Source of the DNA: Phenylobacterium sp.
GTDB taxonomy: Bacteria; Pseudomonadota; Alphaproteobacteria; Caulobacterales; Caulobacteraceae
Assembly: GCF_022402485.1 (NCBI RefSeq)
Contig: NZ_JAKRSA010000010.1
Coordinates: 58,457-122,456, forward strand
Direction: 5' to 3'
Length of the DNA: 64,000 nt
Below the pieces are notes generated by a model. The model saw only the letters and a list, made by a program, of their open reading frames with translations, was not told where the DNA came from and searched no databases. Position numbers and translations under genes: made by a program. Below are positions 55,769 to 64,000 of the stretch, piece after piece; position 1 is the stretch's first letter, and each line of letters starts with the position of its first letter.

Positions 55769-56422
55769 TTAAAGGATCGACTGGCCGGTCTTGGCCCAGT
55801 CGCTCATGAACTGATCAAGACCCTTCTCGGTTAACGGGTGCTTGAACAGATCGAGGAAGATGGCCGGCGGAATGGTGGCGCAGTCGGCCCCCATGAGGGC
55901 CGAGGCCGTCACATGAGCGGTTGTGCGGATCGAAGCGGCGAGGATTTCGGTGTCGAAGTCATAGTTGTCGTAGATGGCGCGAATCTCGGCGATCAGGCCC
56001 ATGCCATCGGCGCCGTGATCGTCCAGGCGACCGATAAAGGGCGAGATGTAGGTGGCGCCAGCCTTGGCGGCCATCAGGGCCTGGGCCGCCGAGAAGCACA
56101 GGGTGACGTTGGTCTGGATGCCTTCGCGGGAGAACACACCGGTGGCGGTCAGGCCCGCCCGGGTCAGGGGAACCTTGACCACCACATTGGGAGAGACGCC
56201 GGCCAGCTTGCGGCCCTCGGCCAGCATGCCCTCCACATCAATGGCGGCGACCTCGGCGCTCACGGGCCCCTCGACGAGGTCACAAATCTCAGCGATGACC
56301 TCCAGCATGGGACGGCCCGACTTGGCGATCAGCGACGGATTGGTGGTGACGCCGTCCACCAGGCCTGTGGAGGCCAGGTCCTTCAGGACGGCCGTGTCGG
56401 TGGTGTCGAGAAAGATCTGCAT
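55769..56422 (-). CDS. fsa: Fructose-6-phosphate aldolase / transaldolase
   Basis: The product is a 217-residue class I aldolase of the short transaldolase family. [30 protein letters not shown] and [10 protein letters not shown] with the Schiff-base lysine are diagnostic. Proteins of this length are either fructose-6-phosphate aldolases or transaldolases; sequence alone does not separate them here. AAGGAGG precedes the ATG. The gene is divergent from priA, 93 nt away. Confidence 0.92.
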   Translation of the reverse strand: MQIFLDTTDTAVLKDLASTGLVDGVTTNPSLIAKSGRPMLEVIAEICDLVEGPVSAEVAAIDVEGMLAEGRKLAGVSPNVVVKVPLTRAGLTATGVFSREGIQTNVTLCFSAAQALMAAKAGATYISPFIGRLDDHGADGMGLIAEIRAIYDNYDFDTEILAASIRTTAHVTASALMGADCATIPPAIFLDLFKHPLTEKGLDQFMSDWAKTGQSIL

Positions 56423-56515
56423 GGCCTGGGCCTCCTTGCGCAGTGGAAGGCGGTGTTTAGCCGCTGCGACCGCGCCTCGCCACCCCGCCGGCGTGACAGG
56501 GTCAGGGGCTCGCCC

Positions 56516-58678
56516 ATGAGCCGCATCGCCCAGGTCCTTCTGCCCCTGCCTGTGCCCGAGGCCTTCGACTATGCCGAGCCCGAGGGCATGGGCCTGCAGG
56601 TTGGCGACCAGGTGGCCGCCCCGCTTGGCCCCCGCACCCTGCGCGGGGTGGTGCTCGCCCTGCGGGAGGCGGCTGGGGGCAACCGGCCCCTGAAGCCCGT
56701 GGAGGCTCGGCTGGACGACCCGCCCCTGCCGCCGGGAACCCTGGAGTTTATCCAGTGGGCGGCCCGCTACGCGGTCGATGCGCCGGGCCAACCCCTGGCC
56801 ATCGCCCTGCGCGGTGCCCGCGCGCCCAAGGCCAGGCCCGCCAAGCAGGTGGTGGCGACGGGCCTTGCCCCTGCCCGCCAGACCCCGGCCCGGGACCGGG
56901 TTATGGCCGCCCTCGACAACTTTGCCGGTGCCCCGGCCGACCTCGCCCGGCGGGCGGAGGTGTCCGCCGGGGTGGTCAAGGGGCTGATCGACGAAGGGGT
57001 GCTGGCGGTCTGCCTCGCCCCGGCACCGGTCGCCTTCCCGACCCCAGACCTGGCCCGACCAAGGCCGCCGCTCAACCCCAGCCAGGCTGCAGCCGTCGCA
57101 GCCCTGAACACCATGATCGGGGAGGGCGGCTTCCAGGTGGCCCTGCTGGACGGGGTGACGGGGTCCGGCAAGACCGAGGTCTATCTGGAGGCCGTCGCCG
57201 CCGTCCTGGCCGCCGACCCCGCCGCCCAGGTCCTGGTCCTGCTGCCGGAGATTGCCCTGACCCAGGCGGTGCTCAGCCGCTTCACCGAACGGTTTGGGGT
57301 CAGCCCCGCCGAATGGCATTCGGGCATCGCCCCCCCCGCCCGGCGCCGGGTCTGGGAGGCGGTGGCCACCGGCACCTGCTCCATTGTTGTGGGCGCCCGC
57401 TCTGCCCTGTTCCTGCCCTTCGTCAATCTCAGGCTCATCGTGGTCGATGAGGAGCATGACACCTCGTTCAAACAGGAGGAGGGCTTCATCTATCAGGCCC
57501 GGGACCTGGCGGTGGCCCGGGGCAAGATGGAGGCCGCCGCGGTGATCCTGGCCTCGGCCACGCCCTCGCTGGAGTCCCTGCGCAACGCCGAGACGGGCCG
57601 CTATCGCTGGCTGCGACTCACCGACCGACATGGGGTTGCGGTTCTGCCCAGTATCGATCTGATCGATCTGCGCGAGACCCCCCTGGAGGCCGGCCGCTGG
57701 CTGTCTGGCCCCCTGGTGAATGCCGTCGGCGAGACCCTGGCCCGCGGGGAGCAGGCGCTGTTGTTCCTCAATCGCCGGGGCTATGCGCCCCTGGTGCTGT
57801 GCCGGGCCTGCGGCGAGCGGCTGACGGCGCCAGACACCGATTCCTGGCTGGTAGAGCATCGCTATACCGGTCGGCTGGTCTGTCACCTGACCGGGTTCTC
57901 CATGCCCAAGCCCAAGGCCTGTCCCCATTGTGGCGCGGCCGACAGCCTGGTGTCGGTCGGTCCGGGGGTGGAGCGGGTGGAGGAGGAGGCCCGGGCCCTG
58001 TTTCCCGACGCCCGGGTGGCGGTGTTCTCCTCTGACACCGTGTTCGACGCCCAGGCGGCAAGGCTTTTGGTGGAGTCGATGGCGGCCGGGGAGATCGACA
58101 TCCTGGTGGCCACCCAGGCCGCCGCCAAGGGCCATAACTTTCCCAATCTGACCCTGGTGGGGGTGGTGGATGCCGATCTGGGTCTGCGGGGGGGCGACCT
58201 GCGTGCCGCCGAGCGGACCTATCAGCTGCTGGCCCAGGCCACGGGCCGGGCGGGGCGCCATGATCGCCCTGGCCGGGCCCTGGTGCAGACCTATGCGCCA
58301 GACCATGCGGTGATGCAGGCCCTGGCGGCCCAGGACCGGGACGCCTTCGTCGCCGCCGAGATGGCCGAACGGGAGCTGGCCGGCCTGCCGCCCTTTGGCC
58401 GGCTAGGGGCGGTCATCGTCTCCAGCGAAAATCCCCAGGCCCTGGAGGCCTTCGTGAGGGACATGGCCGCCGCCGCCCCCAACGCCCCGGGCCTGGAGGT
58501 CTATGGGCCAGCTGACGCGCCCCTGTCCCTGGTGCGCGGTCGCCGGCGAAAGCGGTTTCTGGTCCGGGCGGATCGGACCGTGGACCTGTCGGCCTATCTG
58601 GCCGCCTGGCGGGCGCGGATCAGGCCGCCCGGGTCGGTGCGGGTGGTCATCGACGTGGACCCCTACAGCTTCCTCTAG
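56516..58678 (+). CDS. priA: Primosomal protein N' (PriA helicase)
   Basis: PriA restarts stalled replication forks and loads the replisome. The 720-residue protein has Walker A GVTGSGKT (213-220), DEEH (311-314), [10 protein letters not shown] and the C-terminal helicase motifs including QATGRAGR. The zinc domain is degenerate: CRAC (429-432) and CPHC (469-472) are kept, but the second pair reads APDT (438-441) and the third CHLT (456-459). This leaves 5 of the 8 canonical cysteines. The start ATG fits homologues; the frame is open far upstream in antisense to fsa. Confidence 0.93.
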   Translation: MSRIAQVLLPLPVPEAFDYAEPEGMGLQVGDQVAAPLGPRTLRGVVLALREAAGGNRPLKPVEARLDDPPLPPGTLEFIQWAARYAVDAPGQPLAIALRGARAPKARPAKQVVATGLAPARQTPARDRVMAALDNFAGAPADLARRAEVSAGVVKGLIDEGVLAVCLAPAPVAFPTPDLARPRPPLNPSQAAAVAALNTMIGEGGFQVALLDGVTGSGKTEVYLEAVAAVLAADPAAQVLVLLPEIALTQAVLSRFTERFGVSPAEWHSGIAPPARRRVWEAVATGTCSIVVGARSALFLPFVNLRLIVVDEEHDTSFKQEEGFIYQARDLAVARGKMEAAAVILASATPSLESLRNAETGRYRWLRLTDRHGVAVLPSIDLIDLRETPLEAGRWLSGPLVNAVGETLARGEQALLFLNRRGYAPLVLCRACGERLTAPDTDSWLVEHRYTGRLVCHLTGFSMPKPKACPHCGAADSLVSVGPGVERVEEEARALFPDARVAVFSSDTVFDAQAARLLVESMAAGEIDILVATQAAAKGHNFPNLTLVGVVDADLGLRGGDLRAAERTYQLLAQATGRAGRHDRPGRALVQTYAPDHAVMQALAAQDRDAFVAAEMAERELAGLPPFGRLGAVIVSSENPQALEAFVRDMAAAAPNAPGLEVYGPADAPLSLVRGRRRKRFLVRADRTVDLSAYLAAWRARIRPPGSVRVVIDVDPYSFL

Positions 58679-58702
58679 GTCCCGTGGCTGGCGATGGAGG
58701 CC

Positions 58703-60352
58703 TTAAGGGGCGGGATCGACCTCGACCTTAACCGGAACTGGCGGGGGAACCCGGTCCTGCAGGCGAACCCCGGGGATTTTCAGCATCAGCAGGAAGCCAA
58801 ACAGCAGAACGACCAGGCTGAAGATGATCCCGTAGACCACGGCGGTGGAAATGCTCTGGCGAATGATCTGGTCGGCCGCCCGGGTGACGGGATCAGCCGC
58901 CCGGGCCTCGGCCAGACCAGGATCGGCGTCCCGCTCCATGGCCATGCGCTGCAGATCAGACAGCTCCAGGGTCTCCATCTGGGCGGCGGGATTGGCCGCC
59001 GACATCCGGCCAAGCTCGGCGGTCAGGCCCCAGGTCAAGATCGCCCCGAACAGGGCCACCCCCATGGTTGAGCCGATCTGCCGGACGAACTGGCCCGAAC
59101 TGGTGGCAACCCCCAGCTGATGTGGCGGCACAGCGTTCTGCACCGCCAGGCCAAACAGGCTCTGGCCCGGCCCCAGGCCAATACCGACGATCAGCAGGCG
59201 CCACACCAGGTCCAGGGTGCTGGTATCGGGGCCAATGAAGCAGAGGGAGAACAGGCCGAGGATCAGTACCGCCCCGCCGCCGATCATGAACGGCTTATAG
59301 ACCCCGGTCTTGGTGACCAGGCGGCCGCTGACGGTGGAGGCGGCCACCAACCCCACCATGAGGGCCAGCATGGTCAGACCGCTGCGGGTGGCCGGCACAC
59401 CCTGTCCCACCTGCATGTAGAGCGGCAGGAAGGAGGTCACCCCCATGAAGGCCATGGAATAGATGAAGGCCGCGCCATTGGCGGTGTTGAAGGTCAGGTT
59501 CTTGAACAGCTCCAGGGGCAGGATGGGGTCGCGGACCACCCGCTGGACAAAGACAAACCCCGTCAGGGCGGCGACGCCACCCACCAGCAGGCCGAGGATC
59601 AGCGGCGAGCCCCAGGGATAGGTCTGGCCCCCCCAGGTGATGGCCAGGAGCAGACTGGTGAACCCGACCACGATCAGGGCTGCGCCTGCATAGTCGATGC
59701 GCCCCTCCCCCCGGGGCGGCAGGGCCGGCATCTTCAGGGTGATCATCGCCACCGCCGCCAGGGCAAACGGGACGTTGACGTAGAAGACCCAGCGCCAGCC
59801 CTCGACCACATGACCCGCCAGAACCACCGTCCCATGGTCGGTGAAGAAGCCGCCGATCACCGGGCCGAAGATGCTGGCCACCCCAAACACCGAACCGAAC
59901 AGGCCCGAGAACTGCGCCCGCTCCCGGGGGGCGTACAGATCGGCGATGATGGCAAAGGCGATGGTAAAGAGCGCCCCACCGCCGATCCCCTGCAGGGCCC
60001 GGGCGGTGATCAGCTGGGTCATGCCGCCGCCGACCAGGGGCAGGTCGCCGAACTCTCCGGCCAGGCCGCAGAGCCAGGAGCCGGCCAGGAACACCCCGAT
60101 TCCCCACAGCAGCACAGGCTTACGGCCGAAGATGTCGCCGAGCTTGCCCCAAATGGGCACCATGACTGTGGAGGCCAGCAGATAGGCCGTGGTCGCCCAG
60201 GCGTAGAGATGCAGCCCCGAGAGGTCTGAGACGATCCGCGGCATGGCCGTGGCCACTACGGTCTGACTCATGGCGCTGAGCAGAAAAATGATCAGGACGG
60301 AGATCAGCGTGAGGCGGCGATCGGCCTCGTCAATGACTTGGGGCTCTTGCAA
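58703..60352 (-). CDS. MFS transporter, DHA2 (EmrB/QacA) family
   Basis: The product is a 549-residue inner-membrane exporter with 14 predicted helices. It has IVSDLSGLHLYAWATTAYLL, the motif-A-like GKLGDIFGRKPVLLWG, and motif C-like GPVIGGFF. Drug/H+ antiport is expected, but the substrate is unknown. The proposed start is a TTG; the N-terminal MQEPQVIDEADRRLT is soluble and plausible, but the exact start is uncertain. Confidence 0.9.
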   Translation of the reverse strand: MQEPQVIDEADRRLTLISVLIIFLLSAMSQTVVATAMPRIVSDLSGLHLYAWATTAYLLASTVMVPIWGKLGDIFGRKPVLLWGIGVFLAGSWLCGLAGEFGDLPLVGGGMTQLITARALQGIGGGALFTIAFAIIADLYAPRERAQFSGLFGSVFGVASIFGPVIGGFFTDHGTVVLAGHVVEGWRWVFYVNVPFALAAVAMITLKMPALPPRGEGRIDYAGAALIVVGFTSLLLAITWGGQTYPWGSPLILGLLVGGVAALTGFVFVQRVVRDPILPLELFKNLTFNTANGAAFIYSMAFMGVTSFLPLYMQVGQGVPATRSGLTMLALMVGLVAASTVSGRLVTKTGVYKPFMIGGGAVLILGLFSLCFIGPDTSTLDLVWRLLIVGIGLGPGQSLFGLAVQNAVPPHQLGVATSSGQFVRQIGSTMGVALFGAILTWGLTAELGRMSAANPAAQMETLELSDLQRMAMERDADPGLAEARAADPVTRAADQIIRQSISTAVVYGIIFSLVVLLFGFLLMLKIPGVRLQDRVPPPVPVKVEVDPAP

Positions 60353-60580
60353 TCTGACGTTTCCCGGCGACGGTCGAGCGCCGCCAATCTTCAGGGCCTA
60401 CAGGCTGCGAAGTCGCCGGCAGGTCCCGTTTTTCAAATGTCTTGTCCCAGGCCCCGCCGTGGAAGACGGCGCAGGCCCGGCGTTAATCGTCAGACCGTAT
60501 CAGACCCGTCTGACGATAACGAGATGGTGAGGCCTCTGGCGCATGATCGCAGACCACGACGCGCCAGAAAGCCTCGATCC

Positions 60581-61678
60581 ATGACCGACGCCCAGCAGAT
60601 CCACCCCCTGACCTCTCTGCGGTTCTTCGCGGCCTTCTGGGTGGTGCTGTTCCACTATTGGCCGGCCCTGGCCACGACAGGGACACCCCTGCTCGTCGCC
60701 AAGGGCTATCTCGGGGTCGAGGTGTTCTTCATCCTGTCGGGCTTCATCCTCTGCCATGTGTATCGCACAGAGGTCGAGACCGGAGGTTTCGCCTATGGGC
60801 GGTTCCTCTGGGCCCGGTTGGCGCGGGTCTATCCGCTGCATCTGGCGACCCTGATCGGCATGGGCGTTCTGGCAGGCGGGGCCACGGCGGCGGGTTTCGC
60901 CGTCGACCCCAACATCCTGTCCTGGGAGTCCCTGCCGGCCAACCTGTTGCTGGTGCAGGCCTGGGGGCTGGCGCCCACCGCAGCCTGGAACCATCCCTCC
61001 TGGTCGATCTCGGCCGAGTGGTTCGCCTATCTGACCTTCCCGCTGTTTGCCTGGGGCGCCCTGGCCCTGAAGGCGCGGCCCCTGGTGGCGGTCGCCCTGG
61101 CGGCGATCTTCATGGCCGGACTCTATGCCGGGTTCGAGGCCCTGGCTGGCCGGCCCCTAACCCTGGCCACCATTCACTGGGGTGCCCTGCGGATCGTCCC
61201 GTGCTTTGCCCTCGGCTGCGCCCTGCACAGCCTCTGGCGGGGTCGAGCGGGGGGCGGACGGGGCCAGGCCTGGCTCGGTGCCGTAATTTCAGGCGCCGTC
61301 GCCCTCATTGCAGCCGGTTTTGGACTTTCCGACACTGTGATCGTCTTGGCTGCCGGTGGGGTGATCTTCTACCTCGCCCGGCTGGCCGAAACCGGGTCCC
61401 AGGCTCTGTCGTCGCCCGCCCTGACCTACCTGGGTGAGATCAGCTACTCGATCTACATGATCTGCGTGCCCTGGAAGATTGTATTCGTGAATGGCGTCAT
61501 CAGTCTGCTTGAGCTTGAAGGCGAACAGCTTCCGATTGGCCTATGGTTGGTGTTGTTCGTCGGCGTGATTCCATTGGCGGCTCTATCCTACCATCTGATC
61601 GAGAAGCCTGCCCGGGCGCAGATGAAGCTATGGCCCAGCCTGTGGAAAGGCCGCGCCCCAAGCGCGGTGGACGCATAA
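60581..61678 (+). CDS. Acyltransferase 3 (OafA/YrhL-like) membrane protein
   Basis: The product is a 365-residue polytopic membrane acyltransferase. It opens HPLTSLRFFAAFWVVLFHYW with the conserved catalytic histidine. GVEVFFILSGFILCHVY and RLARVYPLHL are further family blocks. Such enzymes acetylate or acylate extracellular glycans. Considering the rfb genes 13 kb away, a polysaccharide target is possible but not shown. The ATG was chosen because the conserved N-terminus follows it. Confidence 0.92.
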   Translation: MTDAQQIHPLTSLRFFAAFWVVLFHYWPALATTGTPLLVAKGYLGVEVFFILSGFILCHVYRTEVETGGFAYGRFLWARLARVYPLHLATLIGMGVLAGGATAAGFAVDPNILSWESLPANLLLVQAWGLAPTAAWNHPSWSISAEWFAYLTFPLFAWGALALKARPLVAVALAAIFMAGLYAGFEALAGRPLTLATIHWGALRIVPCFALGCALHSLWRGRAGGGRGQAWLGAVISGAVALIAAGFGLSDTVIVLAAGGVIFYLARLAETGSQALSSPALTYLGEISYSIYMICVPWKIVFVNGVISLLELEGEQLPIGLWLVLFVGVIPLAALSYHLIEKPARAQMKLWPSLWKGRAPSAVDA

Positions 61679-61746
61679 ACCCTCTTTTCATCGGCGGCGT
61701 GAGAAACTATGCCTAATGCCAGTTCGCGTCGGGAGTTGACCCCAAC

Positions 61747-62436
61747 ATGTTGAAACGGACACGTCTGGCCATTGGTTCCATGACGGTGGCGGCGGTTATG
61801 GCGCTCGCGCCCGTCAGCACCGCCTTTGCCGACACCTATTGGCAGTGCGTTCCGTTCGCCCGGATGATTTCGGGCGTCCAGATTTTCGGTGACGCCTGGA
61901 CCTGGTGGAAACAAGCCGCTGGCCGTTACGATACCGGCAACACCCCTCAGGCGGGCGCTGTGCTCTGCTTCAAGCCCACGGGTTCCATGCGTCTGGGCCA
62001 TGTGGCGGTGGTCAGCCAAGTGCTCACCGATCGGGTCATCCAGATCACCCACGCCAACTGGTCGCGCATCAATGGTGCCCGGGGCCAGATCGAGCGTGAC
62101 GTCACCGTGGTCGATGTCTCTCCCAAGGGCGACTGGAGCCAGGTCAAGGTCTGGTACGATTCTGTCGGTAATCTCGGGACGACCACCTATCCGGTTCACG
62201 GCTTCATCTATCAGGACGCGACGGCGGCCACCCTCGCCAAGACCGGCTTCACCACGGCCCAGAACACGGCGGTGACCGTCGCCCAGTCGGCGGCCAATCA
62301 GATGGTGGCGGCGGTGCGCCCTGGCTCTGGTCCGCTGCAGATGATCACCCAGGCGGCTGACGCCACCGACCGGATCGCCGCCCTTCTTCAGGCCGCCGGC
62401 CATAGCGCCGGGTCTGGCCCTGACGGTCAGGAATAG
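61747..62436 (+). CDS. Secreted CHAP-domain amidase/peptidase
   Basis: The product is 229 residues with a signal peptide ending near Ala28 (STAFA, then DT). The CHAP domain follows: nucleophile Cys34 in WQCVPFARM, His84 in LGHVAVVS and Asn103 in HANWS. CHAP proteins cleave peptidoglycan cross-links or stem peptides. The last 70 residues are helical and of unknown function. It is likely exported to the periplasm and could modify cell wall. Confidence 0.91.
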   Translation: MLKRTRLAIGSMTVAAVMALAPVSTAFADTYWQCVPFARMISGVQIFGDAWTWWKQAAGRYDTGNTPQAGAVLCFKPTGSMRLGHVAVVSQVLTDRVIQITHANWSRINGARGQIERDVTVVDVSPKGDWSQVKVWYDSVGNLGTTTYPVHGFIYQDATAATLAKTGFTTAQNTAVTVAQSAANQMVAAVRPGSGPLQMITQAADATDRIAALLQAAGHSAGSGPDGQE

Positions 62437-62512
62437 TCGCGCGATTTTCGCGGGACGAACGCTTCCTTAAACGACCTGGGATCACCCTGTCGGCCTCACG
62501 AGAAGGTCGTCC

Positions 62513-63706
62513 ATGGCTCGTCCTGCCACCCACCTGAGATCACAATCCGCCCCCGACCTGTTGGCGGTGCTGGCGGCCCATGGCCGATATGTCCAGGGTC
62601 TGGCAGGGGGGCGACGGGCCGATCTGGTGCGGGCCGATCTCGCCGACTGGAATCTTGAGGGTGCCCTGCTGGCTGAGGCTGACCTGACCGGGGCCCGCCT
62701 GAGCGGCGCCATTCTGGCCGGCGCCGATCTCACCCGGGCCAATCTGTTCGGGGCCGACCTGCGAGATGCCGATCTGCGCGGGGCGCGCCTGGCTCAGGCC
62801 GATCTGCGGGGGGTAAGTCTACGGGGCGCAAACCTGTCTGGCGCTGACCTGACCGGCTGTGATCTGCGGGAGGGCTGCATCGCCATGCAGACCCGCAAGG
62901 ACGGTTTTCATATCCTGGAGCTCGAGGCGCGGGCCGGGAATCTGGACTATGCCGTCGCCGAGGGCGCAGACCTCACCGGGGTAATGACCGCCGTGGATGG
63001 TCGCGACGCCAGCTTCGCCGGGGCGATCCTGGTGGGCGCGCGGCTGGCCGGTGCCCGCCTGGACGGAGCCGATCTCACAGGCGCCCAGCTGGATGGTGCC
63101 GACCTGAATGGGGCATCCCTTCGCGGCGCGGTCGTGGCTGGGGCGAACCTGGCCGCAGCGGGCCTGGAGGGTGCCGATCTCAGCGATCTCCTCAAGGCGC
63201 CGGCCAACATCTTCTATGTGGATGATCAGCCCCTGCACCAGCTGATCGCTGACCATGAGGCCTTTTGTGACAGCCAGGGGGCCCGGGGGGCGGCCGCCAA
63301 GCTGGGGGGGGCCGATTTTCGCGGCCTTCGCCAGTTGCGCGCCCGGCGCCTCAGCGGCCTGTCGGCGCCAGGGTCGATCTTCTTCGGCATGGACCTGCGC
63401 AATATCGAGCTCCAGGGTGCCGACCTGTCGGATTGCGATCTACGGAAGGCCGACCTGCGGGGCGCGGACCTGCGGGGCGCCCGGCTGATCGGGGCCAATC
63501 TTATCCGCGCGGACCTCAGGGACGCCCAGCTCGGCCCCCTGGCGATTGGGGAGGGCCGGCTGCTGCGCACCGACCTGAACCGGGCCATCCTGCGTTATGC
63601 CGACCTCAGCGGTGCCCAGGCGACCCGGGCCCGCTTTCTGGAGGCCGATCTGTCCGGCGCCAAGCTCGCCGGGGCCGATCTCAGGGGCGCTGAACTGGTC
63701 CCCTGA
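62513..63706 (+). CDS. Pentapeptide-repeat protein
   Basis: The product is 397 residues built from A(D/N)LxG-type pentapeptides, forming a right-handed beta-helix. Repeats are interrupted by two non-repeat segments, about residues 122-150 (IAMQTRKDGFHILELEAR) and about 230-275 (KAPANIFYVDDQPLHQLIADH). The second suggests a separate functional insertion. No signal peptide is visible, so it is probably cytosolic. Some pentapeptide proteins mimic DNA to protect gyrase, but that is not indicated here. Confidence 0.9.
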   Translation: MARPATHLRSQSAPDLLAVLAAHGRYVQGLAGGRRADLVRADLADWNLEGALLAEADLTGARLSGAILAGADLTRANLFGADLRDADLRGARLAQADLRGVSLRGANLSGADLTGCDLREGCIAMQTRKDGFHILELEARAGNLDYAVAEGADLTGVMTAVDGRDASFAGAILVGARLAGARLDGADLTGAQLDGADLNGASLRGAVVAGANLAAAGLEGADLSDLLKAPANIFYVDDQPLHQLIADHEAFCDSQGARGAAAKLGGADFRGLRQLRARRLSGLSAPGSIFFGMDLRNIELQGADLSDCDLRKADLRGADLRGARLIGANLIRADLRDAQLGPLAIGEGRLLRTDLNRAILRYADLSGAQATRARFLEADLSGAKLAGADLRGAELVP

Positions 63707-63730
63707 GGCCGGTCAGGCCGGGATAGCGGG

Positions 63731-64000
63731 TTACATCCCGTGGCGCAGGGGCTGTAGATCGGGGAAGTCGGCCGGGCGCTTTTCGGCCTTGGCCTTGAAC
63801 GCTTCCCCCATGTGGGAGCCGGCGAACATGCCGGTCTGCCAGATGGCGATATAGTCCAGGCCGTCGGCGATGGTGTGGTCCCGGGCGTAGTTGATCATCA
63901 CCTTCGAGCCCGTCACCGCCAGAGGCGACTTCTCGGCAATTTCCCGGGCCGTGGCCATGACATGGTCCATCAGCGCCTCGTGGGTCGGAAACACCTCATT
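63731..64000 (-). CDS. Enoyl-CoA hydratase/isomerase family protein (5' end outside window)
   Basis: Only the last 89 residues are present. They show MATAREIAEKSPLAVTGSKV, MINYARDHTIADGLDYIAIW and FKAKAEKRPADFPDL, the C-terminal part of the crotonase fold. It is expected to act on acyl-CoA esters. The catalytic region lies outside the window, so the exact reaction cannot be judged. Confidence 0.88.
   Translation of the reverse strand, partial: NEVFPTHEALMDHVMATAREIAEKSPLAVTGSKVMINYARDHTIADGLDYIAIWQTGMFAGSHMGEAFKAKAEKRPADFPDLQPLRHGM

Noticed and set aside
55769-58306. An 845-codon open frame antisense to priA that runs into fsa
   Set aside because: Only the last 217 codons make a real protein (Fsa). 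The rest mirrors priA and has no recognisable content.

Overview
The window is a GC-rich alphaproteobacterial chromosome segment. It almost certainly comes from a member of the Caulobacterales (Caulobacter/Phenylobacterium-like) and spans the replication origin region. The evidence is gene order. parB-parA-rsmG-mnmG-mnmE, then rho and hemJ-hemH-hemE, all lie on the minus strand. They are separated by a 541 bp non-coding gap from ppsR-maf-aroE-coaE-dnaQ on the plus strand. That gap holds one perfect and one near-perfect CtrA box and several weak DnaA-like boxes, and it sits between hemE and the first rightward gene exactly as Cori does in Caulobacter crescentus. Three parS sites lie about 4.3 to 8.2 kb to its left. 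No rRNA, tRNA, CRISPR array, prophage or insertion sequence was recognised, and dnaA is not in the window.

Layout. 1-6.1 kb: chromosome partition (parAB, parS), rRNA/tRNA modification (rsmG, mnmG, mnmE) and a DUF6489 gene. 6.2-8.2 kb: a small plus-strand island (dienelactone hydrolase-like enzyme, quinone oxidoreductase, small membrane protein). 8.2-12.4 kb: rho and the last steps of haem synthesis. 12.4-13 kb: putative oriC. 13-20.1 kb: ppsR, maf, aroE, coaE, dnaQ, secB, a Tim44-like gene, mltA, an Smr gene and a PHA-system gene. 20.2-24.3 kb: hisB-H-A-F-E behind a PfkB-family kinase gene. 24.4-27.8 kb: nth and small genes, including a membrane protein/winged-helix regulator pair behind two matching palindromes. 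27.8-31.2 kb: cytochrome c maturation genes ccmABCDG, interrupted by a Spy/CpxP-like gene. 31.5-43.9 kb: acnA, ubiX, ribB, the DUF1013 regulator, an acyl-CoA ligase and an acyl-CoA dehydrogenase.

44-51.7 kb is envelope-related: a MATE exporter, rfbB-rfbD-rfbA for dTDP-rhamnose precursors, a TetR regulator, an LpxH-like phosphoesterase, and a protein that fuses a TetR-type DNA-binding domain to a family 4 glycosyltransferase. The fusion is the most unusual gene in the window. Its start codon lies at the edge of a perfect 17 bp palindrome, which suggests autoregulation. 51.8-64 kb: a DUF885 peptidase-like protein, GNAT, xerC-DUF484, an Fsa-type transaldolase, priA, an MFS exporter, an acyltransferase-3 membrane protein, a secreted CHAP protein, a pentapeptide-repeat protein and the 3' part of a crotonase-family gene.

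Most genes form tightly packed operons with 4-nt ATGA-type overlaps. Several genes appear to use TTG or GTG starts. All functions are inferred from sequence motifs and gene order read by eye. No alignments or searches were run.
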